Assembly (NCBI RefSeq): GCF_022919575.1
Contig: NZ_CP095071.1
Location: forward strand, 496,001 to 560,000
Reading direction: 5' to 3'
From: Gracilibacillus salinarum
Lineage (GTDB): Bacteria > Bacillota > Bacilli > Bacillales > Amphibacillaceae
DNA length: 64,000 nt
This document shows positions 17,668 to 27,821 of this stretch, piece by piece. Position 1 is the first letter of the stretch, and the number at the start of each line of letters is the position of its first letter. The translations under genes and the position numbers were made by a program. The notes below the pieces were generated by a model, which did not search any database, was not told the origin of the DNA, and worked only from the letters and a program-made list of their open reading frames with translations.

Positions 17668-18720
17668 TTACAATTGTAAGAGTTGCTTACGGTATTCGTT
17701 AGGTGTCAGCCCATAATGTCTTTTGAAAGATTTGCTAAAATGCGGATAATCGGTAAACCCAACTTCAAATGCAATTTCTGTAATGTTCCTATCAGAGTTT
17801 TTAATTAAGTCTTTCGCTTTTTCCATTCTGAACTGGATCACGTACTTAATAAAACTAATATTCATTTCTTCTTTAAAAGAACGACTGAAATATGATTCGG
17901 ATACGCCTATATAATTAGCCACTTCTTGTAAGGAAAAGTCCGCTGAAGCATAATACGCTTCTATATATTTGACAGCTTTTAACACATTTTGACGTGAACC
18001 TAAATTTCGGCTGCCTTGAACATAATCGATCATTTGTCTAATCATTTGTTTCGCTATATCCATCGTTCCAGCTGTACTAGGAGACCATCTAATTTGTTCG
18101 GGCAGCAGGTTTGTTAAATTTGCATTTCTATTCATTAATTCATTTTCTATATCTCTAAAAAGATTTTCCAATAATTGCGAGAGAGATTGCGGGTAATGAG
18201 GGAGCCGGTTAAAACCATCGATGACATCCATGATTTTTTCTAGAGCTCCTTCCTTATCAAACGTCCATATATGTTCAACCAACTCTTTCTTAAAGGTTTC
18301 GAGCAGCAAGACCCATTCATTATTCTCAGTGTAGGAGCGTTTAGTTGCTTGCATCTGAGTATACATATTATCCAAGGTTGAAAGTATTTGACCAGGTACG
18401 ATTGGCTTTAGGATAAAATCGGAAACTCCATACCGGATAGCTGTTTGGGCATAACTAAAATCATCATAACCAGAAATGATAATGAACTTCATGTTCGGAT
18501 CTATGTTTCTGGCTTTCTCTATTAACTCAAGACCATCCATTTCTGGCATACAAATATCTGTAATCAAAAGATCGATCGACTGCTTTTCGAGTAAAAGCAG
18601 CGCTTCTTCTCCATCTTCAGCAACACCCGCAATAGAAAATTTACCTTCCAATCCTTCCAACAGCTTTTGTAAACTTAATAGAATCATATGTTCATCATCT
18701 ACAATTATTACGTTGTACAT
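17668..18720 (-). CDS. YesN-type response regulator, AraC family
   Basis: A 350-aa two-component regulator. The receiver domain (residues 1-120) has the phospho-acceptor Asp in LLITDICMPEMDG (Asp55), Lys in FILKPI and the acidic pair near the start (VDDEH). A linker follows, and two AraC-type helix-turn-helix motifs at the C-terminus (about 250-350: SLQEVANYIGVSESYFSRSF; NITEIAFEVGFTDYPHFSKS). It overlaps the kinase gene by 13 bases and is expected to activate the adjacent sugar ABC/nag operon or the GH18-like gene. Confidence 0.92.
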   Translation of the reverse strand: MYNVIIVDDEHMILLSLQKLLEGLEGKFSIAGVAEDGEEALLLLEKQSIDLLITDICMPEMDGLELIEKARNIDPNMKFIIISGYDDFSYAQTAIRYGVSDFILKPIVPGQILSTLDNMYTQMQATKRSYTENNEWVLLLETFKKELVEHIWTFDKEGALEKIMDVIDGFNRLPHYPQSLSQLLENLFRDIENELMNRNANLTNLLPEQIRWSPSTAGTMDIAKQMIRQMIDYVQGSRNLGSRQNVLKAVKYIEAYYASADFSLQEVANYIGVSESYFSRSFKEEMNISFIKYVIQFRMEKAKDLIKNSDRNITEIAFEVGFTDYPHFSKSFKRHYGLTPNEYRKQLLQL

Positions 18721-20525
18721 TCGTTATCCTCCTTCTGATATGGAAGTCTCAATTCAATGATTGTTCCTCTGTCTTCCTTCCATTGTTTAATGTGTAGTCC
18801 ATAAGGAGAACCAAACGCTAAACGGGTTCTTTCATGTACATTCCATAAGCCGATACTTTTATATTCTTTTTCATAATCATGAATGAGCTGCTCATCCAGG
18901 TTTGTAAAAGCTTGGTTATACGCCTCTTTAATATCAGATTGAATGCCATAGCCTTTATCAATGATTTGAATCACGTAGTAATCTGGTTGTTTATACGTGC
19001 GAATACCAATATAGGTAGCTTTCAATTTGTGTTTTTGGTAGCCATGTAAGAAGGCATTTTCCACTAATGGCTGTAGAGAAAAGCGAATCATCGAGATCAA
19101 ATCCTGGCATTGCTCATCAATCTGAATGTCTACGGTCAAATGCCGGTGTCTTTCTTGCTGGATTTCCAGATATGAATGGATGTGGTTCATTTCTTCTTTT
19201 AGCAGTACGACTTGCCGAGCCTCACTAAGATTATACCGGAACATTTGCGCCAATGAGGTAGTTATTTTGCTGATAACCATATTATTATCCAGTATCGCAT
19301 GTGAATTAATGATCCCAAGTGTGTTATAGAGAAAATGTGGATTAATTTGTGCCTGCATTGCTTGAAGGGCTGACTCTTTTTGTTTAATTTGCAATTGTTT
19401 TTCTTGTAATTGTGCTAGATGCACTTCTTCATGCAGTCTCTTCAATTCATTTACCATCGCATGAAAACTTCGAAAAACATGACCAATTTCATCTCGACGT
19501 TCCTTCATACCTGTATGCTGGACGCTATAATTTCCTGACTCTACTTTTTTCATCATACGTTGAAGAGTGGAGAGTGAACCAGTGAGTGATAAGGCAAATC
19601 CTCCAAATACCGTAAGTGCTACGATGACAATAAATGCACCTAATATAATTGTTATTGTTCTCATTTGGACTAAATCACCAATAATTTTGTTATGGGGGAG
19701 TTGTGCGACTAATACCCAATCCGTATCTTTAAATTGCTCATATATGTGTATTTCCTTCTCATCATTTGCTGTTGTTGTAAACACATCACTTTCACTCGAT
19801 AAATAGCGCTCTTTTAGAGATGTATCTACGAATTCACCAATTCGATTGGGATCTGTATGAAAAATAGTCTGTCCGGTATCGTCCATAATTAGAACATTAG
19901 AATTCTCAATAGACAGATTGTCACTGATAGAAGAAAGCTGATGAAGATTAATATCTATAATTAATAGAGCTTTATATAAATAAGAACTGGTACTATGGAT
20001 CTTTCGCGATACTGTAATGACGGGCTGGGATCCAATTCTTCGCAATCCGATCACACTAAAGTTGTCCATATCCTTCCCGTTGCTAAAGAGGTTTTCATTT
20101 CTATTTCTTATCCGCTCCATGTCCAGCAATTCTTTGCTTTGATAGAAGTTGATCTGGCTGTGCTTTTGACTGACCAAAGATATACCGACGATATCCGATC
20201 TGCCGTTCATTAATTGCGTGAATAACTCCAATTCTATTTGTTCCGACAGAATAAACGCATTATATTTGCTTAGTTTGTCGTTGTTGATATACCACTGAAT
20301 TTGAGGGTTCGTGATAAAAGGATAAGTAGAATTTTCGATCTCTGTAATATACATGTTCAAGTACTCGTTGGCTTGCTGGATAAGTTTTTTATTCGATTGG
20401 ATTGCTTCTTGTTCAATCGTATTCGTAGAGGATTCGTACCAGATCATACCGATTATCGAGATCGGTAAACAGACAAAAAAAGTAAAAATTAAAAAAAGCT
20501 TCTTTTTAATGGAATGTGTATGCAT
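18708..20525 (-). CDS. YesM-type sensor histidine kinase
   Basis: A 605-aa membrane kinase. Transmembrane helix at about 9-30 (KKLFLIFTFFVCLPISIIG), a large extracellular sensor region (dCache-like, about 35-290), a second transmembrane helix (ITIILGAFIVIVALTVFGGF), HAMP (about 305-370), a His-kinase domain with phospho-acceptor QINPHFLYNTLGI, and a C-terminal ATPase (VENAFLHG, DKGYGI, GLWNVHERTRLAFG). Start ATG 20525 (MHTHSIKK) follows AAAGGGTGTG; the upstream ATG 20549 lacks a site. It probably senses an oligosaccharide or the binding protein outside the cell and signals to the overlapping YesN-type regulator. Confidence 0.92.
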   Translation of the reverse strand: MHTHSIKKKLFLIFTFFVCLPISIIGMIWYESSTNTIEQEAIQSNKKLIQQANEYLNMYITEIENSTYPFITNPQIQWYINNDKLSKYNAFILSEQIELELFTQLMNGRSDIVGISLVSQKHSQINFYQSKELLDMERIRNRNENLFSNGKDMDNFSVIGLRRIGSQPVITVSRKIHSTSSYLYKALLIIDINLHQLSSISDNLSIENSNVLIMDDTGQTIFHTDPNRIGEFVDTSLKERYLSSESDVFTTTANDEKEIHIYEQFKDTDWVLVAQLPHNKIIGDLVQMRTITIILGAFIVIVALTVFGGFALSLTGSLSTLQRMMKKVESGNYSVQHTGMKERRDEIGHVFRSFHAMVNELKRLHEEVHLAQLQEKQLQIKQKESALQAMQAQINPHFLYNTLGIINSHAILDNNMVISKITTSLAQMFRYNLSEARQVVLLKEEMNHIHSYLEIQQERHRHLTVDIQIDEQCQDLISMIRFSLQPLVENAFLHGYQKHKLKATYIGIRTYKQPDYYVIQIIDKGYGIQSDIKEAYNQAFTNLDEQLIHDYEKEYKSIGLWNVHERTRLAFGSPYGLHIKQWKEDRGTIIELRLPYQKEDNECTT

Positions 20526-20728
20526 GTAGGACACACCCTTTTTTAACATTTAAATAATAGGGACAAGGAGTGAATAGTAATAACTAATATATGTTTACAA
20601 TAGCTTATCCATGTCTTATTCAGCATTATTCTTGTGAAGTTAGTTAGCAAGAAGTAATTCGTTAATCTTACTAAGAGCAAAAAAGGACAAGTAAATTAAA
20701 AAAAACCATTCCATTGTGACTTTATTTT

Positions 20729-20745
20729 TTGTAAGCTTTTTACAA
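20729..20745 (+). promoter_or_regulatory. candidate operator upstream of sugar ABC operon
   Basis: Dyad TTGTAA-gcttt-TTACAA about 27 bp upstream of the binding-protein gene. It could be an operator for the adjacent regulator or part of the promoter. This is an inference from symmetry and position only. Confidence 0.3.
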
Positions 20746-20771
20746 ATATTAATATTTAGGAGGTAACAAAA

Positions 20772-22133
20772 ATGAAGAAAAAAATACTTACTGCTTTCCT
20801 TTCATTTGTCTTTATTACGGGATTATTGCTAGCGGGTTGTTCAAGTAATTCTACAGGAGAAAATACTACCTCTAATGAAAATGATACAGAAAATGCCAAT
20901 GAAGAACAAGTCACCATTAATCTAGGCTATTATTCGGGTGGGAAGTCGGATGAAAAAATGCAAGAGTTGATTAATAGATTTATGGAGCAGCATCCTAACA
21001 TTAAGGTCACGACTCAGAGTTCACCTTATGGGCAATTCTTCCAAAAGCTCGATACGCAAATTGCTGCTGACGAAGCTCCCGATGTATGGTTATCTGATGG
21101 TGTGTTAGTTATGAAGTATGCGGAGCGTGGTGCAATTAAAGATTTAACAGAATGGATTAATCGAGATTTGAATAAAGAAGATTATTACGGATTGGAATCT
21201 AATCAAGATACAGATGGTAAGTATTGGGGCGTTCCGCAAGGTATTCAGATCGGGGCCTTATATTATAACAAAGATCTGTTTGATAAAGCTGGTGTAGAAT
21301 ATCCAAGTGAAGATTGGACTTGGGAGGACTTAAAAGAAGCTGCTGCTAAATTAACAATAGATGCTTCCGATAAGAAACCGAGTGAAGAAGGATTTAATAG
21401 TGAAAATATCAAACAATTTGGGTTAACGTTCTTTAGTATCACAGAGGGATGGTTCTCCGTTCTTAAATCATATGGTGGGGGTATCCTGGATGAATCTTTG
21501 AATAATTCCATAATTAATTCTGAGGAAAACAAACAAGCGTTTGAATGGATGGTAGATGGTATGAGCAAGGGTATTATTACAGACCCGGCTGACCTCAATA
21601 GTTTTCAAAGTCCAATGGCTGTCTTTCCTAGCGGATCAGCTGCGATGAGAATTGGTATTTATGCCCGAGTGTTAGCTGCAAATGAAGCTGGATTGAACTA
21701 TGATGTCACCGTGCTGCCAAAAGGTCCGGACGGCGAGAGATTTTCTCCTGTCATTACGAACTCATGGGTGATTAATGAAAGTACGAGTGATAAGAAAGCA
21801 GAGGCTGCTTGGGAATGGGTGAAGTATTGGTCAACTGAAGATGAAGTACAAAAAGAGTGGGCAGAACTTGGAGAAGCGGTACCTGTCAAGAAATCTGTAG
21901 CTCAATCAGATACGTTCTTAAATTCCACGGACAAACCAGAAAATAAACAGGCGTTTCTTGAAAGTTTTGATTTTGCAGGAGGTCTTGATACCAACGCAGT
22001 ATGGAGTGAGTGGGTGGCGAAGTTTAACGAACATGCCCGACGAGCATTTCTTGAAGAACAACCGATTGAAGAAGCATTAGAAAATGCAGATAAAGATGTG
22101 CAAAAGATTTTGACCGATTTTTATAACGAATAA
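20772..22133 (+). CDS. sugar ABC transporter substrate-binding lipoprotein
   Basis: A 453-aa extracellular solute-binding protein (family 1). Lipoprotein signal peptide with lipobox LLAGC (Cys23), then an acidic linker rich in Asn/Glu, then the binding fold (VTINLGYYSGGKSDEKMQEL; DAPDVWLSDGVLV-like region near 105; AAWEWVKYWSTEDEVQKEW near 340). It would capture the oligosaccharide and deliver it to the two permeases that follow. Site AGGAGGT before ATG 20772. It is the first gene of the operon that runs to nagA and is divergent from yesM. Confidence 0.93.
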   Translation: MKKKILTAFLSFVFITGLLLAGCSSNSTGENTTSNENDTENANEEQVTINLGYYSGGKSDEKMQELINRFMEQHPNIKVTTQSSPYGQFFQKLDTQIAADEAPDVWLSDGVLVMKYAERGAIKDLTEWINRDLNKEDYYGLESNQDTDGKYWGVPQGIQIGALYYNKDLFDKAGVEYPSEDWTWEDLKEAAAKLTIDASDKKPSEEGFNSENIKQFGLTFFSITEGWFSVLKSYGGGILDESLNNSIINSEENKQAFEWMVDGMSKGIITDPADLNSFQSPMAVFPSGSAAMRIGIYARVLAANEAGLNYDVTVLPKGPDGERFSPVITNSWVINESTSDKKAEAAWEWVKYWSTEDEVQKEWAELGEAVPVKKSVAQSDTFLNSTDKPENKQAFLESFDFAGGLDTNAVWSEWVAKFNEHARRAFLEEQPIEEALENADKDVQKILTDFYNE

Positions 22134-22155
22134 TAGATGAAAGGGGCCTTGTGAG

Positions 22156-23106
22156 ATGCAGACGAATCGTGGCAATTCTGCAGCAACCACCTTACCCAGA
22201 AAAAAACGCAAGTTCATATCGTATGAGGGGAAGTGGGGACTTCTATTAGTCTCCCCTTACCTCATTCAATTCATCGTATTTGTAATTGCACCACTGATTG
22301 CTTCTTTATATTTCAGTTTTTCCCAATATGATATGTTAAATGCTCCTCAGTGGATTGGCTTGGAAAACTACGAGAAATTGTTTAATGAACCTTTATTTTA
22401 TAAATCTCTTTGGAATACACTTTATTTTGCTGTTTTGTTTGTACCAGCACAAGCTTTTCTTGCTTTGTTGTTAGCGATAGCGCTTAATCAGAAAATAAAA
22501 GCATTAAAGCTGTACCGTATGGCTCATTTTATACCGGTTATTTCATCTTGGACTGTTGTTATGTACGTGGTTGATGCCATTTTCAACCCACGTTTTGGAC
22601 TGGCAAACTCTTTTCTTATCCAATTAGGGTTGGAACCGCAGAAATGGTTAAATGATGAACAGCAGGTTATTCCGCTTTTAGTGCTTGTGGCTGTCTGGAA
22701 AGGGATCGGCTATATTATGATTATTTATTTATCAGGGTTACAGAACGTACCGAATGAGTTATACGAAGCGGCTGAAATGGATGGAGCCAGTTCAATAAGG
22801 AAATTTAAATCCATTACATTGCCTTTAATATCACCTACTACTTTCTTAGTAATCGTGCTAAGTACAATTACAACGTTCCAAGCTTTTGAACAAATATATG
22901 TTATGACAGGCGGAGCCGCTGATATTTCTGCAGCTGGTGGTCCGAATAATGCGAGTTTAGTACTCATGCTTTACTTGTACCGGGAAGGTTTCTCTTTCTT
23001 GCATATGGGCTATGCTTCCGCAATTGCCTGGATTCTCTTTATTATCTTGTTTATTCTCACGCTGCTCCAGTTATGGGGACAAAAACGGTGGGTGCATTAT
23101 CATTAA
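22156..23106 (+). CDS. sugar ABC transporter permease (MalF/LacF type)
   Basis: A 316-aa inner membrane permease with six predicted helices. The ATPase-contact loop, EAAEMDGASSIRKFKSITLPLISP, lies near residues 204-227. It forms the channel with the next gene's product. The start ATG has AAAGGGG upstream. No ATPase gene is in the locus; in bacilli such importers usually share the general ATPase MsmX, encoded elsewhere. Confidence 0.93.
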   Translation: MQTNRGNSAATTLPRKKRKFISYEGKWGLLLVSPYLIQFIVFVIAPLIASLYFSFSQYDMLNAPQWIGLENYEKLFNEPLFYKSLWNTLYFAVLFVPAQAFLALLLAIALNQKIKALKLYRMAHFIPVISSWTVVMYVVDAIFNPRFGLANSFLIQLGLEPQKWLNDEQQVIPLLVLVAVWKGIGYIMIIYLSGLQNVPNELYEAAEMDGASSIRKFKSITLPLISPTTFLVIVLSTITTFQAFEQIYVMTGGAADISAAGGPNNASLVLMLYLYREGFSFLHMGYASAIAWILFIILFILTLLQLWGQKRWVHYH

Positions 23107-23136
23107 ATCTTCTATGGCAGAGAGGGGGCTATATCA

Positions 23137-23967
23137 ATGAATAAACGCAAATTCTTCACAGCAAAAAAGATTGGTTACATTATCCTGACGATTAGTGCCT
23201 TGATAATGGTGATGCCATTCGTTACGGCGCTATTTAATTCTTTAAAAACATATGCTGAATTTACAGCGGTTCCTCCGAAATGGATACCTGAGGTGTTTCA
23301 GTGGTCTAATTATCCAGAAGTATTTAAGCTTGGTAATTTCTTAGATTACACGTTTAACAGTTTCATTGTTACCGGTTTGTCCGTCTTAGGTGCAGTGATT
23401 TCCTGTTCGATGGTTGGCTATGCATTTGCTCGCTTAACATTTCCATTTAAAAATGCGTTATTCGTTATGGTGTTAGGAACGATGATGATACCGCCAATTG
23501 TCGTGATAATCCCACATTTTATGATCTTTCAACAAATGAACCTGTTAGATACACTTGTACCATTATGGCTTCTCGAATGTCTGGCACAACCGTTTGGGAT
23601 ATTCTTAATGAGACAAACATTTTTGAGTATTCCCAAAGACTATGAAGAGTCTTCTAAATTAGATGGTTGTAATCCATTTCAAACCTATTGGCGGATTTAC
23701 TTGCCAATGGTAAAACCAAGCCTGGCAACTGTTGCGATTTTTACCTTTATGACGAAATGGAATGAAATTCTGGCACCTTCGATTTATTTAACGTCCAATG
23801 AGAAATTCACCTTGCCAATTGGTATTTTATCACTCGGAGGTCAGTGGTTTGGTAATGAACAATACATGGTAGCCGCTGCATTGATGAGTCTTGTTCCGAT
23901 CTTAATTGTTTTCTTATTTGCGGAACGTTATTTTGTTCAAAACTTTTCTAGCTCAGGTATTAAGTAG
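23137..23967 (+). CDS. sugar ABC transporter permease (MalG type)
   Basis: A 276-aa permease, partner of the preceding one. Six helices; the coupling motif EESSKLDGCNPFQTYWRIYLP lies near residues 167-187 and has Ser-Ser where many members have Ala-Ala. Site AGAGGGGG precedes ATG 23137. It is followed after 23 bases by the hexosaminidase gene, so import and first cytoplasmic cleavage are co-expressed. Confidence 0.93.
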   Translation: MNKRKFFTAKKIGYIILTISALIMVMPFVTALFNSLKTYAEFTAVPPKWIPEVFQWSNYPEVFKLGNFLDYTFNSFIVTGLSVLGAVISCSMVGYAFARLTFPFKNALFVMVLGTMMIPPIVVIIPHFMIFQQMNLLDTLVPLWLLECLAQPFGIFLMRQTFLSIPKDYEESSKLDGCNPFQTYWRIYLPMVKPSLATVAIFTFMTKWNEILAPSIYLTSNEKFTLPIGILSLGGQWFGNEQYMVAAALMSLVPILIVFLFAERYFVQNFSSSGIK

Positions 23968-23990
23968 CAATGGAAGGGGAGAAGTACAGC

Positions 23991-25868
23991 ATGCCTCTTT
24001 TCTTTGAAGGAGATGTTACAGATCTTCAAAAAGGAATAGATCAATTCGAGCATGAATGGCAGTTTACTCAGTCAAAGGATGGCATAAAGGTACAGGTGAA
24101 ACGAACGGATGTTGATGAGGTATTTGTTTCTTTTAATGGTTCAGTTGCTCATATTCGTTATCATCATCCGATCCAGTTTTTTCGATCAGTAGGACTGTTG
24201 CTGCAACATTTACAGACGAGAAAGCGATTTGAAATACGTGAAGAACCACAATTTCAGATGAACGGTCCTATGCTTGATTGTTCGCGAAATGCTGTTTTAA
24301 CACCTGAATCGATTAAAGAACTAATACGTTTAATGGCTGTAATGGGACTGGATACACTTTTGCTTTATATGGAGGATACGTATGAAATCGAGTCAGAACC
24401 GTATTTTGGCTATATGCGGGGCAGATACAGCAGGGAAGAACTGATGGAGGTTGATGCGTTTGCTGCTCTTTTTGGGATAGAAGTCATCCCATGTATCCAA
24501 ACGCTTGCCCATTTATCTACTTTCCTTAGGTGGGATGTAACACGAGATATCCGTGATACAGATGATATATTATTAGCTAATTCCGAAAAAACCTATGAGT
24601 TGATTGAAAAAATGGTTCGATCAGCTAGCGAACCATTCAGAAGTAAAAGAATTCACATCGGCATGGATGAAGCGCATTTTCTTGGAAGAGGTAACTATAT
24701 GGACAGGTTTGGACATCAATCTGCATTCCAAATTATGAGTGAACATTTGAAGTGTGTACGGGATATAACTGAAAAATGTGGGCTTAAACCGATGATATGG
24801 AGCGATATGTATTTTAGAATCGCTTCTGATAGAGGAGATTATTACGATAGGAATGCTACTATTCCACACGATATTATTCGTCAAAAACCAGATGATGTGC
24901 AGTTAGTGTACTGGGATTATTATCATGAAGATCAGGATTTTTATGCTGAGTATATACGCAAGCATCAAGCTTTTGGATCGAACCCAGTATTTGCAGGAGG
25001 GATTTGGACCTTTAATGGAAATACGATTCATTATGACAAAACCTTTGCTACTACACATGCAGCTTTACATGCTTGTAAACAAGAAGGAGTGACAGAAGTA
25101 TTCGTCACGCTCTGGGGAGATGATGGCGCGGAGACCAATCTATTCACAGCTCTGTTAGGTCTTCAACTGTATGCAGAGCATGGATATGCACGGGAAGTAT
25201 CGCGTGAGAAATTACGAGCTCGTTTTCAATTTTGTACAGGTGCAGAGATGGATGCATTTTGGCAGTTAGGGAACATTGATTCCACTATATATCAACGTAA
25301 CAATCTGGAGCCTGTGAATCCATCCAAGTTTTTGCTTTGGCAAGATCCATTAACAGGATTGTTTGATCACGATATGGAGAATCAGAAGGTGGCAGCAGGC
25401 TATCGACAATTAGAAAGAGACCTGCAGCAAGTGAAGACGAAAGCTGGTAAGTGGCAAGGTCTATTTGATTATACTGGTGCTTTATGTGCAGTGCTAAGTA
25501 TCAAAAGCACGATAGGAACCAATATGCAAAGCGCATATAAGCAAAACGATCAAGCGGATCTGGAACTGATCCTTCAAGAGGAGCTTCCTGTATTACTGCA
25601 GAAAGTAAAGAGATTGCATAAACTTCATTACAAGCAGTGGATGGAGACAAACAAAGCCTTTGGTTGGGAGGTACTGGATATCCGCTATGGTGGTCTGATG
25701 TTACGGATTGAAACGACAATCCTGCGATTGTGTGAATTCCTGGATGGAAAGATTACCTCGATTCCTGAGTTAGAGCAAGAACGGCTAAGTTATTCAATAC
25801 AAGCAAAAGAAACCGAAATGGTTCGTTGTAATTTATACCGGCGAATCGTTACATCCAATGTATTTTGA
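23991..25868 (+). CDS. cytoplasmic GH20 beta-N-acetylhexosaminidase (GcnA type)
   Basis: A 625-aa protein with no signal peptide. Length and layout match GcnA-type GH20 enzymes, which release terminal GlcNAc (or GalNAc) from imported oligosaccharides. Catalytic Asp-Glu pair in RIHIGMDEAHF (about 220-230); the barrel start FQMNGPMLDCSRN and strand ends GLKPMIWSDM, VYWDYY and VFVTLWGDDGAE supply the substrate-pocket acids and Trp. The C-terminal 200 residues are helical. ATG 23991 is chosen because GGAAGGGGAGAAG lies just upstream; an in-frame ATG at 23970 is inside that stretch. Cytoplasmic location fits a chitobiose-like substrate brought in by the upstream ABC importer. Confidence 0.88.
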   Translation: MPLFFEGDVTDLQKGIDQFEHEWQFTQSKDGIKVQVKRTDVDEVFVSFNGSVAHIRYHHPIQFFRSVGLLLQHLQTRKRFEIREEPQFQMNGPMLDCSRNAVLTPESIKELIRLMAVMGLDTLLLYMEDTYEIESEPYFGYMRGRYSREELMEVDAFAALFGIEVIPCIQTLAHLSTFLRWDVTRDIRDTDDILLANSEKTYELIEKMVRSASEPFRSKRIHIGMDEAHFLGRGNYMDRFGHQSAFQIMSEHLKCVRDITEKCGLKPMIWSDMYFRIASDRGDYYDRNATIPHDIIRQKPDDVQLVYWDYYHEDQDFYAEYIRKHQAFGSNPVFAGGIWTFNGNTIHYDKTFATTHAALHACKQEGVTEVFVTLWGDDGAETNLFTALLGLQLYAEHGYAREVSREKLRARFQFCTGAEMDAFWQLGNIDSTIYQRNNLEPVNPSKFLLWQDPLTGLFDHDMENQKVAAGYRQLERDLQQVKTKAGKWQGLFDYTGALCAVLSIKSTIGTNMQSAYKQNDQADLELILQEELPVLLQKVKRLHKLHYKQWMETNKAFGWEVLDIRYGGLMLRIETTILRLCEFLDGKITSIPELEQERLSYSIQAKETEMVRCNLYRRIVTSNVF

Positions 25869-25912
25869 GCATGTGTAACGTATAACTTTTTACAAGGGAG
25901 TTTGAATAATTA

Positions 25913-26776
25913 ATGAAATATGCAGCTTTCAGCGGAGCGTTTATTGATTATAGTATTCAGCAAGCAATGGTTATGACGAAGGAATTAGGATTTGATGGCA
26001 TTGAAATAGCTTGCAAGGAACCTCACCTGTCCCCGGGTACTTCACTTCCAAGAGTAAAAGAAATGAAAGCTTTAGCAGATCAGTTAGGATTAGAAATTCC
26101 AGCTCTTGCAGGGTATACAGGGCATTTTTCTACTGCTGGTGATGAGGAATGTGCCGAAGGTTTACAGGAATTCAGACAACTTCTTAAATGGGCAAAAATA
26201 CTTGGAGCGGATATGGTTCGCGTGTTTCCTGGTGGTCCTAATGGATTTCTTGCTGAAGATTATCATTATGAGAAAGCAGCTTTTTGGTTGAAACAATGTG
26301 TCGAAGAAGCAAAAGCCTATTCGGTAAAAGTGATCATGGAAATCCATAATGTAAGTCTTATCGAAACAGTAGAGCAAAGTAAGAAATTAATTCAAATGAT
26401 CGGGCATTGTGAGGACATTGGCTTTATACATGACGCAGGTAATATGTATATCACAGATACGGATTACGGAAGAGATTCTATCCTTGATTTAGGAGAGCAT
26501 CTTTTTCATTTTCATGTAAAGGATGTAAAGAGAGTAAAAGAATCCACTGCAGCTGGCAGTTTTACGAATAGAACGAAGCATGGGGATGAACAGTTCATGC
26601 TATGTTTGTTAGGAGAAGGAGCGGTGGATCACCAACCGCTATTTGATACGTTGTGTGAAATAGGATATAACGGTTGGGTTACGCTGGAATGTGCAGCCCC
26701 TTATCCGCCAAAAGACAGAATGGATGCTGATTTAAGAAAGGTTCACAAAATGGTAAAGAGGAATTCTTTTTCATAG
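25913..26776 (+). CDS. sugar phosphate isomerase/epimerase-like TIM-barrel protein
   Basis: A 287-aa protein of the xylose isomerase-like (AP endonuclease 2) superfamily. Metal-ligand acids appear in the usual strand ends: VIMEIHNVSL (Glu near 143), IGFIHDAGNM (Asp/His near 175), LFHFHVKDVKR and WVTLECAAPYPP (Glu near 262). The substrate is not predictable from sequence. Its neighbours are a GH20 enzyme and two Gfo/Idh/MocA oxidoreductases. Oxidoreductase plus barrel pairs are known to act on 3-keto sugars (epimerisation or beta-elimination), so a step on an oxidised amino sugar or glycoside is plausible. Confidence 0.82.
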   Translation: MKYAAFSGAFIDYSIQQAMVMTKELGFDGIEIACKEPHLSPGTSLPRVKEMKALADQLGLEIPALAGYTGHFSTAGDEECAEGLQEFRQLLKWAKILGADMVRVFPGGPNGFLAEDYHYEKAAFWLKQCVEEAKAYSVKVIMEIHNVSLIETVEQSKKLIQMIGHCEDIGFIHDAGNMYITDTDYGRDSILDLGEHLFHFHVKDVKRVKESTAAGSFTNRTKHGDEQFMLCLLGEGAVDHQPLFDTLCEIGYNGWVTLECAAPYPPKDRMDADLRKVHKMVKRNSFS

Positions 26777-26791
26777 GAAAGGAGCGATCGA

Positions 26792-27787
26792 GTGAAATTT
26801 TCGGTTATAGGTTGTCAACATCCCCACATCAGTATATTTATCAAAGAAATGCTTGATTTAGGTTATGAATGTGTGGGGATTTATGAACCAGAAAACAGAT
26901 CTTTAGTTGAAACAATTGCTGGGCAATACAGATTGAAAATAGTAGATAAGATAGACCCCTTATTAGAGGAGTCAGTTGACGTTGTTGGATGTGCAAGTAT
27001 TAACAATGACAAAATAACTATCATTGAGCTGTGTGAACAATATGGAAAACATATCATGATCGACAAACCGGCAGTTACCAACCGCAAAGATTTCGAAAGG
27101 CTAAAAGCTGTAGCAGAAAGAGGAAAGATTCAAATAGGCATGCTGCTTACAGAGCGGTTCAGACCGTCGATATACACACTGAAAAAGCGGATTGATGATG
27201 GAGATTTAGGAGAGATCGTAAGTATTTCGATGAGAAAACCGCACCAGTTGAATCCTGCCAAACGACCTTTATGGCATTTTTCCAGAGAACAATCTGGAGG
27301 AATCATCATTGATTTATTTGTGCATGACATCGATCTGTTGCGCTGGTTATCAAGTGATGAAATCGTTACACTATCTTGTCATGCAGCAAAGAACATTCTG
27401 CCTGAATATCCATCCTTTTATGATGCAGCTGGACTGCAATTGGTTATGAATAATGGTGTAATTGCTCAATTGTATGCGGATTGGCATACACCAGATAAAA
27501 GCTGGACATGGGGAGATTGCCGCCTTTATGTGGTTGGTACGAAGGGGGTGGCAGAAATTCGTTTAGAAGGTGATCCTTTTATAGCTGAGGAAGATTTGCT
27601 AATAGAAGTGAGTGATAAGAAAGAGTTAACCAAAATAACAAAAATCAATCCATCAGTTACAATTACTGAAGATTTTTTAAGCCGTATACGTGGAGACCAA
27701 GGGTTAATAGAACATGAGGATCTGCTTGCTGCTACAGAAGCTACGATTAAAGCGGATGAAGAGGCATGTAAGGTAAATCGCACATGA
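26792..27787 (+). CDS. Gfo/Idh/MocA-family oxidoreductase 1
   Basis: A 331-aa NAD(P)-dependent sugar oxidoreductase. The N-terminal Rossmann fold is slightly unusual (FSVIGCQHPHISIFI in place of GxGxxG). The catalytic-region Lys is in HIMIDKPAVTNRKDF (about 90). The C-terminal domain has the conserved IIIDLFVHDIDLLRWL. Start GTG 26792, with GAAAGGAGCGATC upstream. It lies 15 bases after the isomerase-like gene and is followed by a second, distinct member of the family, which hints at an oxidation/reduction pair. Confidence 0.88.
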   Translation: MKFSVIGCQHPHISIFIKEMLDLGYECVGIYEPENRSLVETIAGQYRLKIVDKIDPLLEESVDVVGCASINNDKITIIELCEQYGKHIMIDKPAVTNRKDFERLKAVAERGKIQIGMLLTERFRPSIYTLKKRIDDGDLGEIVSISMRKPHQLNPAKRPLWHFSREQSGGIIIDLFVHDIDLLRWLSSDEIVTLSCHAAKNILPEYPSFYDAAGLQLVMNNGVIAQLYADWHTPDKSWTWGDCRLYVVGTKGVAEIRLEGDPFIAEEDLLIEVSDKKELTKITKINPSVTITEDFLSRIRGDQGLIEHEDLLAATEATIKADEEACKVNRT

Positions 27788-27821
27788 AGACTTACAGTTT
27801 TGATAAGAAAGGATGAATGGC